Source: Saccoglossus kowalevskii
Taxonomy: Eukaryota > Hemichordata > Enteropneusta > Harrimaniidae
Direction of reading: 5' to 3'
Assembly (NCBI RefSeq): GCF_000003605.2
Contig: NW_003108087.1
Span: 176,771 to 240,770, forward strand
Length of the DNA stretch: 64,000 bases
This document shows positions 13,301 through 24,722 of this stretch, piece after piece (positions within the stretch are counted from its first letter, which is position 1; each line of letters starts with the position of its first letter). The notes beneath the pieces are model-generated. The model was not told the DNA's origin, ran no database searches, and was given only the letters and a program-made list of their open reading frames with translations. A program made the translations under genes and the position numbers.

Positions 13301-13768
13301 TAGAAGAAAAGTACCACTACGCCCTTCAAGTTCCGTCGCCGGGACTGTTGGTAGCTCATCCGGAGTGCCCGAAAGGAAACTGTGATCAAATGTTGGGATT
13401 GTTGTTACCATGGTATATTGTGTCAATTTCAGTGTACTTTTATAGAATTTGTTTAACACTCAATAATACCCTTCTCAAGTTATACGTACAGCAATTGCGA
13501 TTGCAGCAATGTAGTCATTACGCCGAAATGACAATGGGGGCGCTATAGCACCAGTGCGGCTCAAGAACTCGGTTACTGAGTGTCCATTTTTGTTTGCGGC
13601 CAGACTAGTTCACTTCAAAATGTAACATTTCTCTCAGGCCTTGGTATGCGTTTCATTCCGATTTTTTTTCCTGCTTATATTTTCAAACTCGGTGATACGT
13701 TAGTACAACTTACACAATCTGTTTCGACAGAGTTCACTAACTTCGCTAGTGAACGTTTGAAATTGAGA

Positions 13769-13774
13769 AATAAA
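13769..13774 (+). terminator. Candidate hbn polyadenylation signal
   Basis: This is an AATAAA hexamer 640 bp after the hbn stop, the first canonical one I found in that flank. It would give a 3' UTR of about 0.66 kb. AATAAA is common in AT-rich DNA, so this is a guess that transcript ends would settle. Confidence 0.3.
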
Positions 13775-14298
13775 CCGCAGGGGTGTCTTAATGAAAAGAT
13801 GGTATCATCTGAAAATGTGTAATTTATTGGGAAGTAATAATAACCTGTGTGTAGATTCAACTTTTGCAAGCAACTAGTCGGGTCGTTTCCTATCACATTT
13901 TTCCAGATTTTCAAACCAAATTTACCCGATATCACATGTTATTCAACGCGTGCGTTAAATTTATTAATTCCCAACAATTCCCAACTCAAAATTTAAGACA
14001 AAATGAATGAATCTATTATATGCTCACTGACAAATGCTCCGGGGGCAAATTGTTTACACAAGTTGATTTATAATTCAAAAACCACTTTCAAGGTATAATT
14101 TTCTACATGAAAACCGCCAGGCAACTTGAAGGTGCCGACAGCGCCTCTCAATATATCAAAATAAAGCATCAACTCAATATGATTGCATTATGATGATATT
14201 CTATCTGGTAATTTGGCAGTTGATCCATGACGTCATACATTCACACGTGTCGTTTTATTCGGTATTAATTTAGACTGATTTGCCGAAGGGCGTGCTAG

Positions 14299-14310
14299 TG
14301 TCACGTGACA
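14299..14310. promoter_or_regulatory. TGTCACGTGACA palindrome
   Basis: This is a perfect 12-bp palindrome centred on a CACGTG E-box. A second copy of its 10-bp core (14497-14506) lies 197 bp downstream with a partly similar left flank (GGCGT.CT.GT), so the two may be an old duplication. Confidence 0.35.
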
Positions 14311-14496
14311 TCAATAGATGAAATTGTTAATTTCCCCTTTTCAGACCGATGCGATTACATCTGATTGGTTTTGATCTATTTAATAACACGGGCATCAAGT
14401 AGCGCATGAACGAACATCGCCACAATTTCATTTTCCTCGCTAGGTTAAAGGCGGTGTTATAATAGATAGTGTCTCACACCACCGCTAGGCGTCCTC

Positions 14497-14506
14497 GTCA
14501 CGTGAC
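14497..14506. promoter_or_regulatory. GTCACGTGAC palindromic E-box
   Basis: Third exact copy in the window of the extended E-box palindrome, preceded by GGCGTCCTC, resembling the flank of the copy at 14299. Confidence 0.3.
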
Positions 14507-15753
14507 ACGGAGTTAGACAGTGTTGACCATATATGGAAGATCATTCTGTATATCTGGGCTATTAAATATGGCCGCCAACGCAGGAATATTGTAACTATAC
14601 TATGGTAGATTTTTATGTAAATATAGGAATATTAACTAAAGTTAAGGCCATTATTTTGCATATATGAGGTCACCGTCGATATACGGTATCTAAGTTATTA
14701 TTTTGTGCAATAAAATGTTGTATGACACATTTATTTTCGCGTTTTTCTTTTTTTTCCCACACAGATATATATCATTCTAAACTAGTTGAAGAGAATTCCC
14801 AAAGTAAATCATTATCTCAAATTGTTGATAATAATTTCCATTTTAAAAAGACAGTCAAAGAAGAAACAAAATTAGAATTAAGTGCAGTTATTGTGAAACG
14901 GTCTGCACTCCGAGTAGAATGTACATGTCTATATTTACAAAATATGACAATTATTCGATGTATACTATTACGGGCTGGAAAAATATCTGTGAATTTGAAA
15001 TTATGATTTTGCGATCCCACGAGATTAGTGACCTATCGCGCAGGTGAAGGTCAAATGCGCATGCGTAGTACCCCTTTGGCCGCCAGTTACTGAATGCCTT
15101 GTTTTTATCAACATTTGGGGGGTTATAATTTAACGTGGACAAAACAATGACGCGCTTATGTGACCCATGACATGATGCATTAGTTAATTTCACGATTGTG
15201 CGACGAACAGTTGTAATTAATCTGACTAACACACGATATATGCAAAGCCGTTTTTTAAACAACTCTTATCCCATTTATTCATTTTGTTATAATTGAATAT
15301 CATGTATAAGTACTCAGAATTTATGAACCAGGGTGATATCAAGAAAAATGTGTCAATATTCATCTTGACAAGTCACTATAAATAGTAGAAAATGAAATTC
15401 ATCAGTTCAAACCAACATCAGTTCAACACCAAGCAATCAAACCAATCAGATAGCAGCTTTTATTGTTTGTTGACATTTTGATTTTTGACGTATACAATTC
15501 GGCCTTGCATATATGCTTCGACACTACTGCTATGTGAGGCTAAATATTGGTCCCCGAGTCGCGAGAGTTTAAATGACGGGTGATAAGAAAATGACATCGC
15601 TTGCGTTTAACTTTCCAAAAATAACAAATTAAAAAAATTTGATTACGAGACCCTGTGTATTGATACAAATTGTGATTCGTCACTGAAAAAGTGAAAAAGT
15701 TTCCCACTAATGGTTTTGTTTTATTTTCTATATTTATTGAATAGCGCAGTCGT
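14507..15753. other. Intergenic DNA, nothing identified
   Basis: AT-rich sequence without a convincing exon. A single CCATATATGG site in the context TTGACCATATATGGAAG (14523-14539) resembles one unit of the minisatellite at the right end of the window. A GCGCATGCG palindromic core occurs near 15056. Confidence 0.5.
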
Positions 15754-15838
15754 CATGTGGCGCGCGTTCAAGTAAACAGTATATTTTGCACGCGTTGTAC
15801 ACGTCGCATGGAACTCACATCGAACGCTACGTGTTTTG
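15754..15838 (+). repeat. Dispersed CpG-rich repeat, copy A
   Basis: This copy aligns by eye with the copies at 19871 and 23151. Shared blocks in order are CATG.GGCGCG.G, GTATATTTT, CACGCGTTGTA, ACGTCGCATGG, then ATCGAACGC and ACGTG. There is no coding capacity and no recognisable tRNA or 5S boxes. The family is unknown to me. Confidence 0.55.
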
Positions 15839-18119
15839 AAAAATGTTCCGCTTTAAATGACAAATCAGAACTGTGTAATTAGACCCTTAAACGGACAGAC
15901 TAAATTCCGCAAAAATGATAAAAAATATTGCCTTCAAATAATTAAATTAATTTTGTCTATAACCCCATAAAACGTGAGTTTAGTTATACAGTCTAATAAT
16001 GGTATCTCCATATAGATTTACAGTCGAACAACTCCCTTTCTTGTCAATCAGATGGCTGCCAACTAACGACAAATTCAATAAATATCCGATATAAACAAGA
16101 TTCTAAAATAACTAGCAATGGTTTTGCAAGCTTAATCTACTTTCACGATATATTATACTATATTAACACAGGGTTCCAGACTGTATGCTTATATGTTTTC
16201 ACATTTATCGACATTTTCCGCCAATAATGATAAAAACTCGATCTGGGACTAAATTTAAATGAAATCAATCATCAACACAGTCTTCAATAATAACACGGAA
16301 TGACGTGCACTTGGTAATTTGAAAGCAAATTATGTTCTCTCGCTACAACTCTAGTTAACTTCGCATTTATTGCAATCACAGAGCGTAATCAATCTAGCTG
16401 TAACTCAAACAGACTTAATAATGACGTAAAACAAGTTGAAATCTTCCTAGCTGCACAGTACTTACAAATCGGATTAGTTTCGTGTTCAGTTGTTCGATAT
16501 AATTTTTTTTTTTGAACAAAATTTCAGCCATGGAGTTTGTTAAACACTGCTTCTATTATTGGGACATTGAAAAAATAATACTGCTAAAATTGTTTGAAAT
16601 GTTAATGAATTAATTCGATATGAATAAATAGTTGATTCTTTTGGGCTCAGTAAATCTGAAATGAATACAAACGGACGAACAAGTTGGCTTTCTACCAACA
16701 ATTTGAGGGGCGTCCATTAAATATGGCGAGGAAGTCATATTATGCCGTAAACACTTAAAAATAAGTCCCGCGTTCCAACGGACATACAGGTCTGTCATTG
16801 CAGGGGTATTTTTAAAAATACAGCCAAACCTGTTTATAGTGGCCATCCTGAGGTACTTCATTAAAATGTTTTTTTTTTTTAAATAAACAAAGCAAAGCAA
16901 AGCATTGATATAATATCAGAAAAATGATGTTATGTTGCAAACAATGACAATAAGAATTTAAAAAGTTGATTAAGAACAAAATAAAATAATTTTGACACGG
17001 GGAACTTGATCAGATTCGCCTAATAATACGAAATACATCACATATGTGAATTGTAATTTGGAACAACAATTGTCTTCAAGATTGGTTGAATTGTATTAAA
17101 GTAATGCGGTTGTCTCCCTCGCCAAAAACCAAAGAACGATTCTGTCTGATATTCACTAACCATCGTTTGTTTTTTGGCATGCGCCCTCTTAGTTCTTACA
17201 AGACGTTTTCGAGTGATTCTATTAGATGCTCTGAATGCAGAGTGCTACACACCTGCAGTATAAACGAAGTAAACCGCGTACCACACCACATGTTATCAAT
17301 CGCAATTTCAACATTTCAAGACAGAAAAAAACAACGATTAGACCCACACTTCTCCACGTAACGCACTAATTGGATACACGCTGGTGCCGCAGTCAGCGCA
17401 TATGAAGACGACTGGTTTGGTTTAAAAGTATACGTCCTTACGGTAAAACATATAGTATGTTAGCTAGCCCGCTATATTCCGCTAATTCATTGTTGGAATT
17501 TTAGCTAAATTAAGATCCTATTCATTCGCACATTCAGCAAAATACACTTAAAAATTACATGTTTTGGAATTTTACGCACTCCTCATCCGGTGTGATAAAC
17601 ATCTTTTGACGAGCTTTACCAGTTGCATCTCCACTGCTGCGTGTGTATTGTATAATCGTAATACACTTTAATTTATGAGCTGTCGATATGTATTTCACAG
17701 CCAGGCAGAAAACCATTAATTTGGGAAACTAGCTTAAAATATAAGCGCATGCCAACAAGAAACAGAGTTGAGCATCTCTGTGAATACAACCACTGTTTGC
17801 GTCAGTGTTCAGTACACGATTGGATTGATTAAAGCCAACTTCGAAACCAAAATAAAGAAACTGAAAATAATAAAACACATTGATGCTGTTGGCAGTGCAA
17901 CAAACAAGAAACTATGCGAACTCACTGCCAATTACCTACAATCAAAGCAACGGGGGGCGCAGTCTTTTTTGTAAGCCACTGTCACCAACAAAACTCTGCC
18001 GATTCTTTTAGAATCTCCGTTGTTGATGGTTATTATTATTCGCTTCGCTCTTTTTGCACAAGAAGCAAAAAAAAAAACTACTATACGTTAAATTGATTGG
18101 CAGGGTGCCCGACGCTAAC
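15839..18119. other. Intergenic DNA, nothing identified
   Basis: AT-rich DNA with scattered short open frames that resemble no family known to me. No repeat, RNA gene or strong palindrome was noticed. Confidence 0.5.
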
Positions 18120-18660
18120 ACACACTGGTGTATAAATGGGCTAATTAGTCACGTGGGCTCTGTTCTCGGACGGGGTCCCGGTCAGCAACACTAATCGCCA
18201 TTCAATGTAGTTTACATTCGTACTAATTAAGGAATCAAACAATCGTTTAAAATGGTAAAAAAACATAAATACTGAAAGCATTCATTTGATATGCTGTCTC
18301 TTCTTGAATAAAAGATAGCTTACCCAGTCAAGTAGTTTGTCAAACTATCCCCGATAGTGTTTAATTCGTTCGCACCCGTATGATTTGGACAGCGAGGCTG
18401 CGGGCACACACCACGAAGATGTACGTGTGGTGGGGGTTGGGTGCACTCAGCCTTAACGCATGGTCTTTACTAAGGAGTGTTAACATAAACAGGAAAATCA
18501 ATGACTGCTTTCAACTAATTAATATCCCCTAATTAGGCCTTGAAAGGGGAGAAAAAGAGGGCTGCATTAGCGGTGAAGAGGGCGGTCATTTTGTCGCTAA
18601 TGGGGCGACGAACGGTCAAAGAGACAACAAACTGAATTAATTTACCGAACACTCTTTCTC
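18120..18660. promoter_or_regulatory. Candidate cis-regulatory region with TAATTA sites
   Basis: Four TAATTA cores lie in about 400 bp, at 18142-18147 (CTAATTAG), 18224-18229, 18516-18521 and 18530-18535 (the 10-bp palindrome CCTAATTAGG), with further TAAT cores near 18190 and 18596. TAATTA is the core bound by Q50 paired-class and other homeodomains. The intervening DNA is less AT-rich than its surroundings. It lies 5 kb downstream of hbn. Enhancer function is inference. Confidence 0.3.
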
Positions 18661-19549
18661 TTGTATTATTTGCTCGACTGAACAAACACAGGGTGAGTAG
18701 TGGGAAGCATTATGTCTTCAATGATTTGTTGGTATGTCATCGGATAAGCTGGCCTTGCACTGTCTATCTTTTTTAGGTGAACGTGCAAACATTTGTGGAA
18801 TATACAAATAATACAATTTGAAAATAATAATATAATTCATGCCGATGAACCAACAGACTATTGCTCGTTCAGATTAGGTGTCAACAGACCAATGAGCCAA
18901 TTAAATACCACATTCCGTCACTCGTGCTATGACGTCACACTGAAGGAAGCTACAGACGACTCAGACCATGTATCAGCATCTTTAAGATCTTTCTCCAGTC
19001 GACACTTGTTGGCATTTAAATGGTTTCAGCATCTCTGTAATGGTTTCTCTTCATTCTCATGGAATTTGTCAATTACCTCCCACCGGCACGCTGACGGTTT
19101 AGCTAAGGGCGGGAATTTTTGCTGTAAGAAATCAATAGATTGTCCATCGAGCAGCGGGAGATGTAACGTCCTATTGTTGGGTGCTATTCAATTTTCAATA
19201 TAGTCTATGGGGACAATTCTTTGCTCTTCAATCCCCTTAATGCGACGTCCTTGGGGACCATTCCGAATGCTAAGTGTCAAGACAAGTAGAAAAGAGATGT
19301 TAGACTACATTTATTTAGCAAATTTTCTTCATAGTTTAAGAACTTGGATGAAAATATCCCGCCCTTTAAGTGCGTCGTTGCATTGCAAGAACAATTTAAA
19401 AGTAAACAAACACATTGCGACGATTAAAAAATAACGAGAACGCATTCTTATTTAGTGACATGGGCGTCGGATAGTACTTGTACAGTGAGCAATGAATTGC
19501 AGATTAATACGCCACACTAATCACATCGATCGCGTTACGATATTATATT
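18661..19549. other. Intergenic DNA with a 136-codon open frame of no recognised family
   Basis: The frame at 18793-19203 (+) is long for this window, but its composition (many Ser, His, Phe and Cys) and lack of any motif suggest chance. No splice context or neighbouring exon supports it. Confidence 0.4.
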
Positions 19550-19625
19550 TACAGAAGAACGTGTATATTACATATACATTGTATACGTCGTATGCAACTC
19601 CTATCGAACACGACGTGGCGAATAG
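19550..19625 (+). repeat. Dispersed CpG-rich repeat, copy B (partial)
   Basis: This copy carries the right half of the family: TTGTATACGTCGTATG, then CTATCGAACACGACGTGGCG. It lies about 320 bp before copy C in the same orientation. A C homopolymer run follows at about 19655-19664. Confidence 0.5.
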
Positions 19626-19870
19626 TTTTCTGTTTCCCGGTGTAAACTAGAATACCCCCCCCCCTCACGAACAGTGACATGTTTAATTTGTATCATAATA
19701 ATACATGGATCTAGCAGCAGTTGAAGACATCTCAGTACTTGTATTAAACGCTTAACATGTGCAACGAACATAGCGCCCCTTTCGCAGTCAATATACCATT
19801 TCACTAGCTCCATTTCACAATGCTGGCTGTAAATTATGAGCCAGTAAGGCCTAAACATTCGTGATAGTCA

Positions 19871-19985
19871 CCATGCGGGGCGTGAATTTGGTATAAACAA
19901 CGGTATATTTTATTACACGCTTTGTGTATGTCGCATGTGTAAGTGTGTCCCGTATCGAGCACGACGCGGCGCGACGACTTCGATG
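19871..19985 (+). repeat. Dispersed CpG-rich repeat, copy C
   Basis: This is the fullest copy: CCATGCGGGGCGTGAATT, GTATAAACAACGGTATATTT, TACACGC.TTGTGTA.GTCGCATG, then ATCGAGCACGACGCGGCGCG and ACGACTT. It is unusually CpG-rich compared with the AT-rich surroundings. Confidence 0.6.
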
Positions 19986-22246
19986 CTTAAAAAAAGTCGC
20001 CTCAGAGCCGTACACTTTGTTCAATAACTCTTTCTAAATTGCCTGTAAATTTACTCCGCCTTTTTAATTATAAGTGCATCTCCATAAAACAACAATTCTC
20101 CACTTGTCTCCCGCAATGTTGTTACAATTGCGTGCGCGCTTATTTAAGCAATAATCTAACATACTGCCCGACAAGAGTAAACATTTACGTTTTTTTTTCA
20201 TTTCGATAGCACTGACTGAACAGTGCATGTGTCGTACACAATACGACACAGCTCATCACAAATCAATATCAGGGGATTGCTAATAAGGTTGTTATTTAGT
20301 TCAGAAAAAAAAAAACCGAAACATTTTGTTATTAACTGTCACTATAGCTCCGTGTTCCAAAATATTAATTCAGAAATGCACAGAAACGATGTCAACCTAG
20401 AGAGGTACATTAAAACAGAAACAGCTGTAGATATACTTATTATGTCATTTGCTTATATTTCATTTTCGTGCTACTGGCGCCGCAATATTCTGAGAGATTA
20501 TGGAGGTATTAAAACAAAACACATCAAATGTATTAAATTGAGAAAACAGAACGTCTAATTAAAAAAAATAGTGTTGAATCTCGGATTTCAGAATACTATC
20601 TCGTTCACGACCTGTTTTTGAGTTTCCAACCGTGATCTACGCTGGGAGACATAATGACAGGGGATAATTATGATAATAGTGGAACTGTATTATGTTTCCA
20701 TGGAGATCATTACATCACAATTACGTGATAACATATCTCGATTTAAGCTGTATTTATTATGAATATTACGTGTAGTAGATTGTTGCAACATTAAGGAAAT
20801 CGACACAGGTAATGCTGCACGCTGTATAACGTCTATGGTCAACGGAGAAACAATTCACTTATAAGCACTTTCAAAGCCATTACAGAAAATTCGAGTTTCA
20901 TACTACTTTTTTCTCAACTAAATTTGAGATTTACTAATCTAAGGTTTCATTGATAACGCTGGTGATTTATTGAGAGCAGCATGAAAGACAATATGCGTAT
21001 TAGAATGAGGTTTGTTGTTATGATGGGTTTGACTATGTGTTGTATCCGTGCTGTTACAGACCTTAATCAGATATAGAGTAATTATACTCGGTTCACTGAT
21101 TTCTAATCGCATCTCGGTTGTATTGTTCTTCACGTTAACAAGCTGGCAGTGCGTAATTTACAAGGCGGAAAAGTCTTCGCTCTCACGTCAAATTGGGAAC
21201 AATTTGGCGGCGAGATAAGCCGCGGACGAGTTTTGCAGCTCAATCAAATAGTGCTTCCCGTAGTTTAATAACGCTTTAAACTGTTTCCAATTTCCCGTTC
21301 GTAATACGACTGCAATTCGAGGGCGGGATTTGTTGGATATTCGGGTATCGTCGCAGCACAGGGATGACGCAGTGTGAGATATCCATCACGGATTGCTATC
21401 ACGTGCCACTGTCGCTGGTGCAGATAATGTTTTGCATGCTGAATAGGACTACAATCAGTTGCACTATTTTAATAATAGACTATTTACCCGAGATAAAGCA
21501 CTCCATTACGCTGCTAATTGAATTTGCCTACGTACTGACAGAAAAAAATCAAAGCAAAGCGAGCCTTGATGGGATCGACAAACTCAATTTTCCCCGGGTA
21601 AATTTTATCAAATTTTCGTATTGATGAGAATTGATAGGAACGAAAGGTGACGTTGGCTGCGGCGTAGAGATGTTTTAGCGCGTTGACGGTAAGTGGCTAT
21701 GATAGTGGCGGTGTTGTAGTTTCTCGAATCACGATTCGACCTCACACATTAGCAAATAAATTCGCCCAAGAGAGACTGCTATAATTATCGGGTCTTTGTC
21801 AGTAAATACGCATCTGTGTTCGTCGCAATTAGGTAGACATAAATTGGGAGCGATGTTGAGATGTATTTGGAGTGTGTTTTACAAAGAAATAACATATTTA
21901 TTTGTGATCGACATGCAATAAAAGATTAGAAAGGCATAGCTCATCGCCACCTCTGCCTACCCATGCCTGTCTAGACCTTGTATTAACACGGCATTATGTA
22001 TCCAACATCCCCACAAATACAAGGAACACTAAATAAGATTGCCCTTTCGATTTATTCATCTGTATGTTTCAATTTACAGTTGAAGAGCCAGTGATAGGTC
22101 ACTTCGGGGTACCTAAGGGAAATGATGTATTTTACGCCGAGATATTGGAACAAAGGCGCCGATAACCAATGACGTAAGAACAATGAGAAGTATTTGATTA
22201 GGTGGGGACAGGAAGAATCTCAGTCGATTTTTGGCGCAAACAAACA
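19986..22246. other. Intergenic DNA, nothing identified
   Basis: AT-rich sequence without a convincing exon, RNA gene or repeat. Short open frames resemble no family known to me. Confidence 0.5.
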
Positions 22247-22248
22247 GA

Positions 22249-22541
<293 letters not shown>

Positions 22542-23150
22542 TCGACAGTTCGACATCGCCTCAGTAGTTTCGTTTCAGTGACACGTGCTTGCGGCCAACA
22601 CAGGTCGCATATTAAGAATATTAAAAAACTGTGGGTTCCATCAAGCATTGTTAACATCATATTTTCCGAACACATCGCGGCAACACGTGGTGGTACGTCA
22701 ATTCGTGAGGTTACGCCGGCGCTTTTGTTGACGTGGACTTTTGATGACATTGTGCGTAAACAGGTAGATTATGACGCTTACATTTCCTCTCAACCCGGTC
22801 CTTCCGCAGATGGAGAAAAAAGGGGTCTTAACATTATGTACATTTCATTACAATGCGTTCACCGAATGATAATCTGAGTGTGGTACACCATAGTTGATCT
22901 CTGATGGCACGGGGCACATGTTTTAATAGCTCTGACATCTGTGAATCCGGTGCCGTCTTTATCACGAAAGCTGTGACCATGGATGATGTACATTCAAATA
23001 AAATCCCTCAACCGAATTTCAACTGAAATGACCGCAGCGCACACGATGTAATGCAGGTTCGTTGAAACGAATGTACTTAGTGGTTTTTAAAAAACATATC
23101 AAAAAGCATTCTTACGAAAATATCTTTATGTATAAGTAAAGCGCCTAGCA
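22542..23150. other. Intergenic DNA, nothing identified
   Basis: No gene or repeat is recognised here. The open frame at 22578-22877 (+) has no family resemblance. Confidence 0.5.
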
Positions 23151-23280
23151 CCATGCGTCCGAATTTCACGCAAAAAGACGCGTTCGAATTCCACGTAAAA
23201 AACAACGTGTTACACGCGTTGTAAACGTCGCGTGGGACACTTACGGGACAAGACGCGATGTGACGTCAGTGACGCTTTGA
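23151..23280 (+). repeat. Dispersed CpG-rich repeat, copy D
   Basis: This copy starts CCATGCGTCCGAATTTCACG and continues with TACACGCGTTGTAAACGTCG and CGTGGGACAC, then ACAAGACGCGATGTGACGTC. The left part contains a small internal duplication (GAATTTCACG / GAATTCCACG). It ends near GACGCTTTGAAA, matching the end of copy A (TTTTGAAA). Confidence 0.55.
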
Positions 23281-24692
23281 AACAAGTTGCACAGATACTT
23301 TTGTCGCTACTTTGCGGATGCTGTTCCATTTCACTTATGCCCTATTGCGGTTTCCTCGTTAGAAGCAAGAACAGAAATAATATAATATCTATAAGAATGA
23401 AATTCGCATTTTTCATTCTATCACAATTATTATATCGCTGTTTATATAAGGAATTGTGAAGATATACGTCTGAGAGGGTAGTTATGTTATCCCGCCCAAT
23501 TACTCTTCAAACTACATTATATCTCATTGAAAAAAAATGCTATCCAAAAAATAAAATACATCTACTTTTCTTGTTCAAATTACACGAAATCATATTCGTA
23601 TAGTAGTGACTCGGCGCATCTCTGATGAATATTTCTATAGACAAATATGAGTTAAAATGTGAATGCCTCAACAGAACATGCGACGGAGAGATCAAAACAG
23701 TTCTTTTTTTCACACATTGATTGATGAAAGTGGTCGGCTGAAGAAATCACACAATAAGTGCATAAATGTCATCAACGAAACGGAACTTGTCGAATTTTTT
23801 CCTCCATTAGTTAATGCCCCTTTCCTTTTTGTATTACCCGGGCATAATGGCATTAAGCTACTATTGTGACAATTTTAATTTTTCACCAGAACTAAATCGA
23901 GTTAGCCGCGCTGCAGACGAGACGCAGTTCGTGAGCTGTGTATTGTCATCCGTCGAATTTCCATTGTTTATCGGTCAGGGGGAAAACACGTTGAGCATTG
24001 CGTGTCAATGTTTTACATCGAAACGAATTATTGCATGTCTGGTGATTGAAGAGGATTTTTAAAGAGAGGCTCACCGCGACGAAATCTGAGGCAATATTCA
24101 TTAAGCGGTAATTGTACAATGATAACTTGACAATTTGAATAATATTTGAATAATATCATTACGCAGTGACTATAAATAATATCGCTTGAATGTTACTTAT
24201 TAGTAATACGACCATTTATACCAACGCTTACTGCTGGCATTTTTCTGGTTGAGATTTTTACCAATTTTTAGTCTTCGATTATTTGTAAAGAACCCATAAT
24301 ATTTTTACTTGTTTTGTTTCTATTTTAGTATCACAACTCTCGGGGAATTTTCATATCATATTTATATTTTAAATTTGTCATTCATTGCAAACATATTTTT
24401 TTCAGTTTCATCCCCTGTATACATCCGTACAAACTGCCCTTATCAAAAACACGCTGCAATATATAAACTATATGTGACACAGGTAGAACACACTAAAAAA
24501 TAAAGTTACACATGTCTTATATGAATTTTCAATTTTTTTCAGTATTTTGGTTCTATATTTTCCTGTTCTCACATCATCAAAGGGACACATTTACAATACT
24601 GATGCGACGTGATTCTGTCTCGAGTCCATCGGGACCTTGAGTTCACTGCTTCTACCAGAAATTTAACACACATTAAAACAATCGTGTTCGAT
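23281..24692. other. Intergenic DNA, nothing identified
   Basis: AT-rich with a small direct repeat (TTGAATAATAT twice, around 24135-24158). No exon is supported. Confidence 0.5.
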
Positions 24693-24722
24693 CATAGACC
24701 CTCTATTTTTAGAGGGTCTATG
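24693..24722. repeat. Perfect 12-bp inverted repeat (hairpin)
   Basis: The arms CATAGACCCTCT and AGAGGGTCTATG are separated by a 6-base A/T loop. There is no obvious host gene; it may be the tip of a miniature inverted-repeat element or a small structured RNA. Confidence 0.8.

Larger units (their letters stand above)
13130..14280 (+). other. hbn 3' flank / probable 3' UTR region
   Basis: No coding exon is seen. A 20-bp unit is tandemly duplicated at 13261-13300. The first good AATAAA after the stop is at 13769-13774, and another is at 14709-14714. The 3' end of the transcript cannot be fixed from sequence alone. Confidence 0.45.

Noticed and set aside
18793-19203. 136-codon plus-strand frame
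   Set aside because: Long for this window, but no recognisable domain, no splice partners and ordinary composition. Kept only as a note in the intergenic entry.
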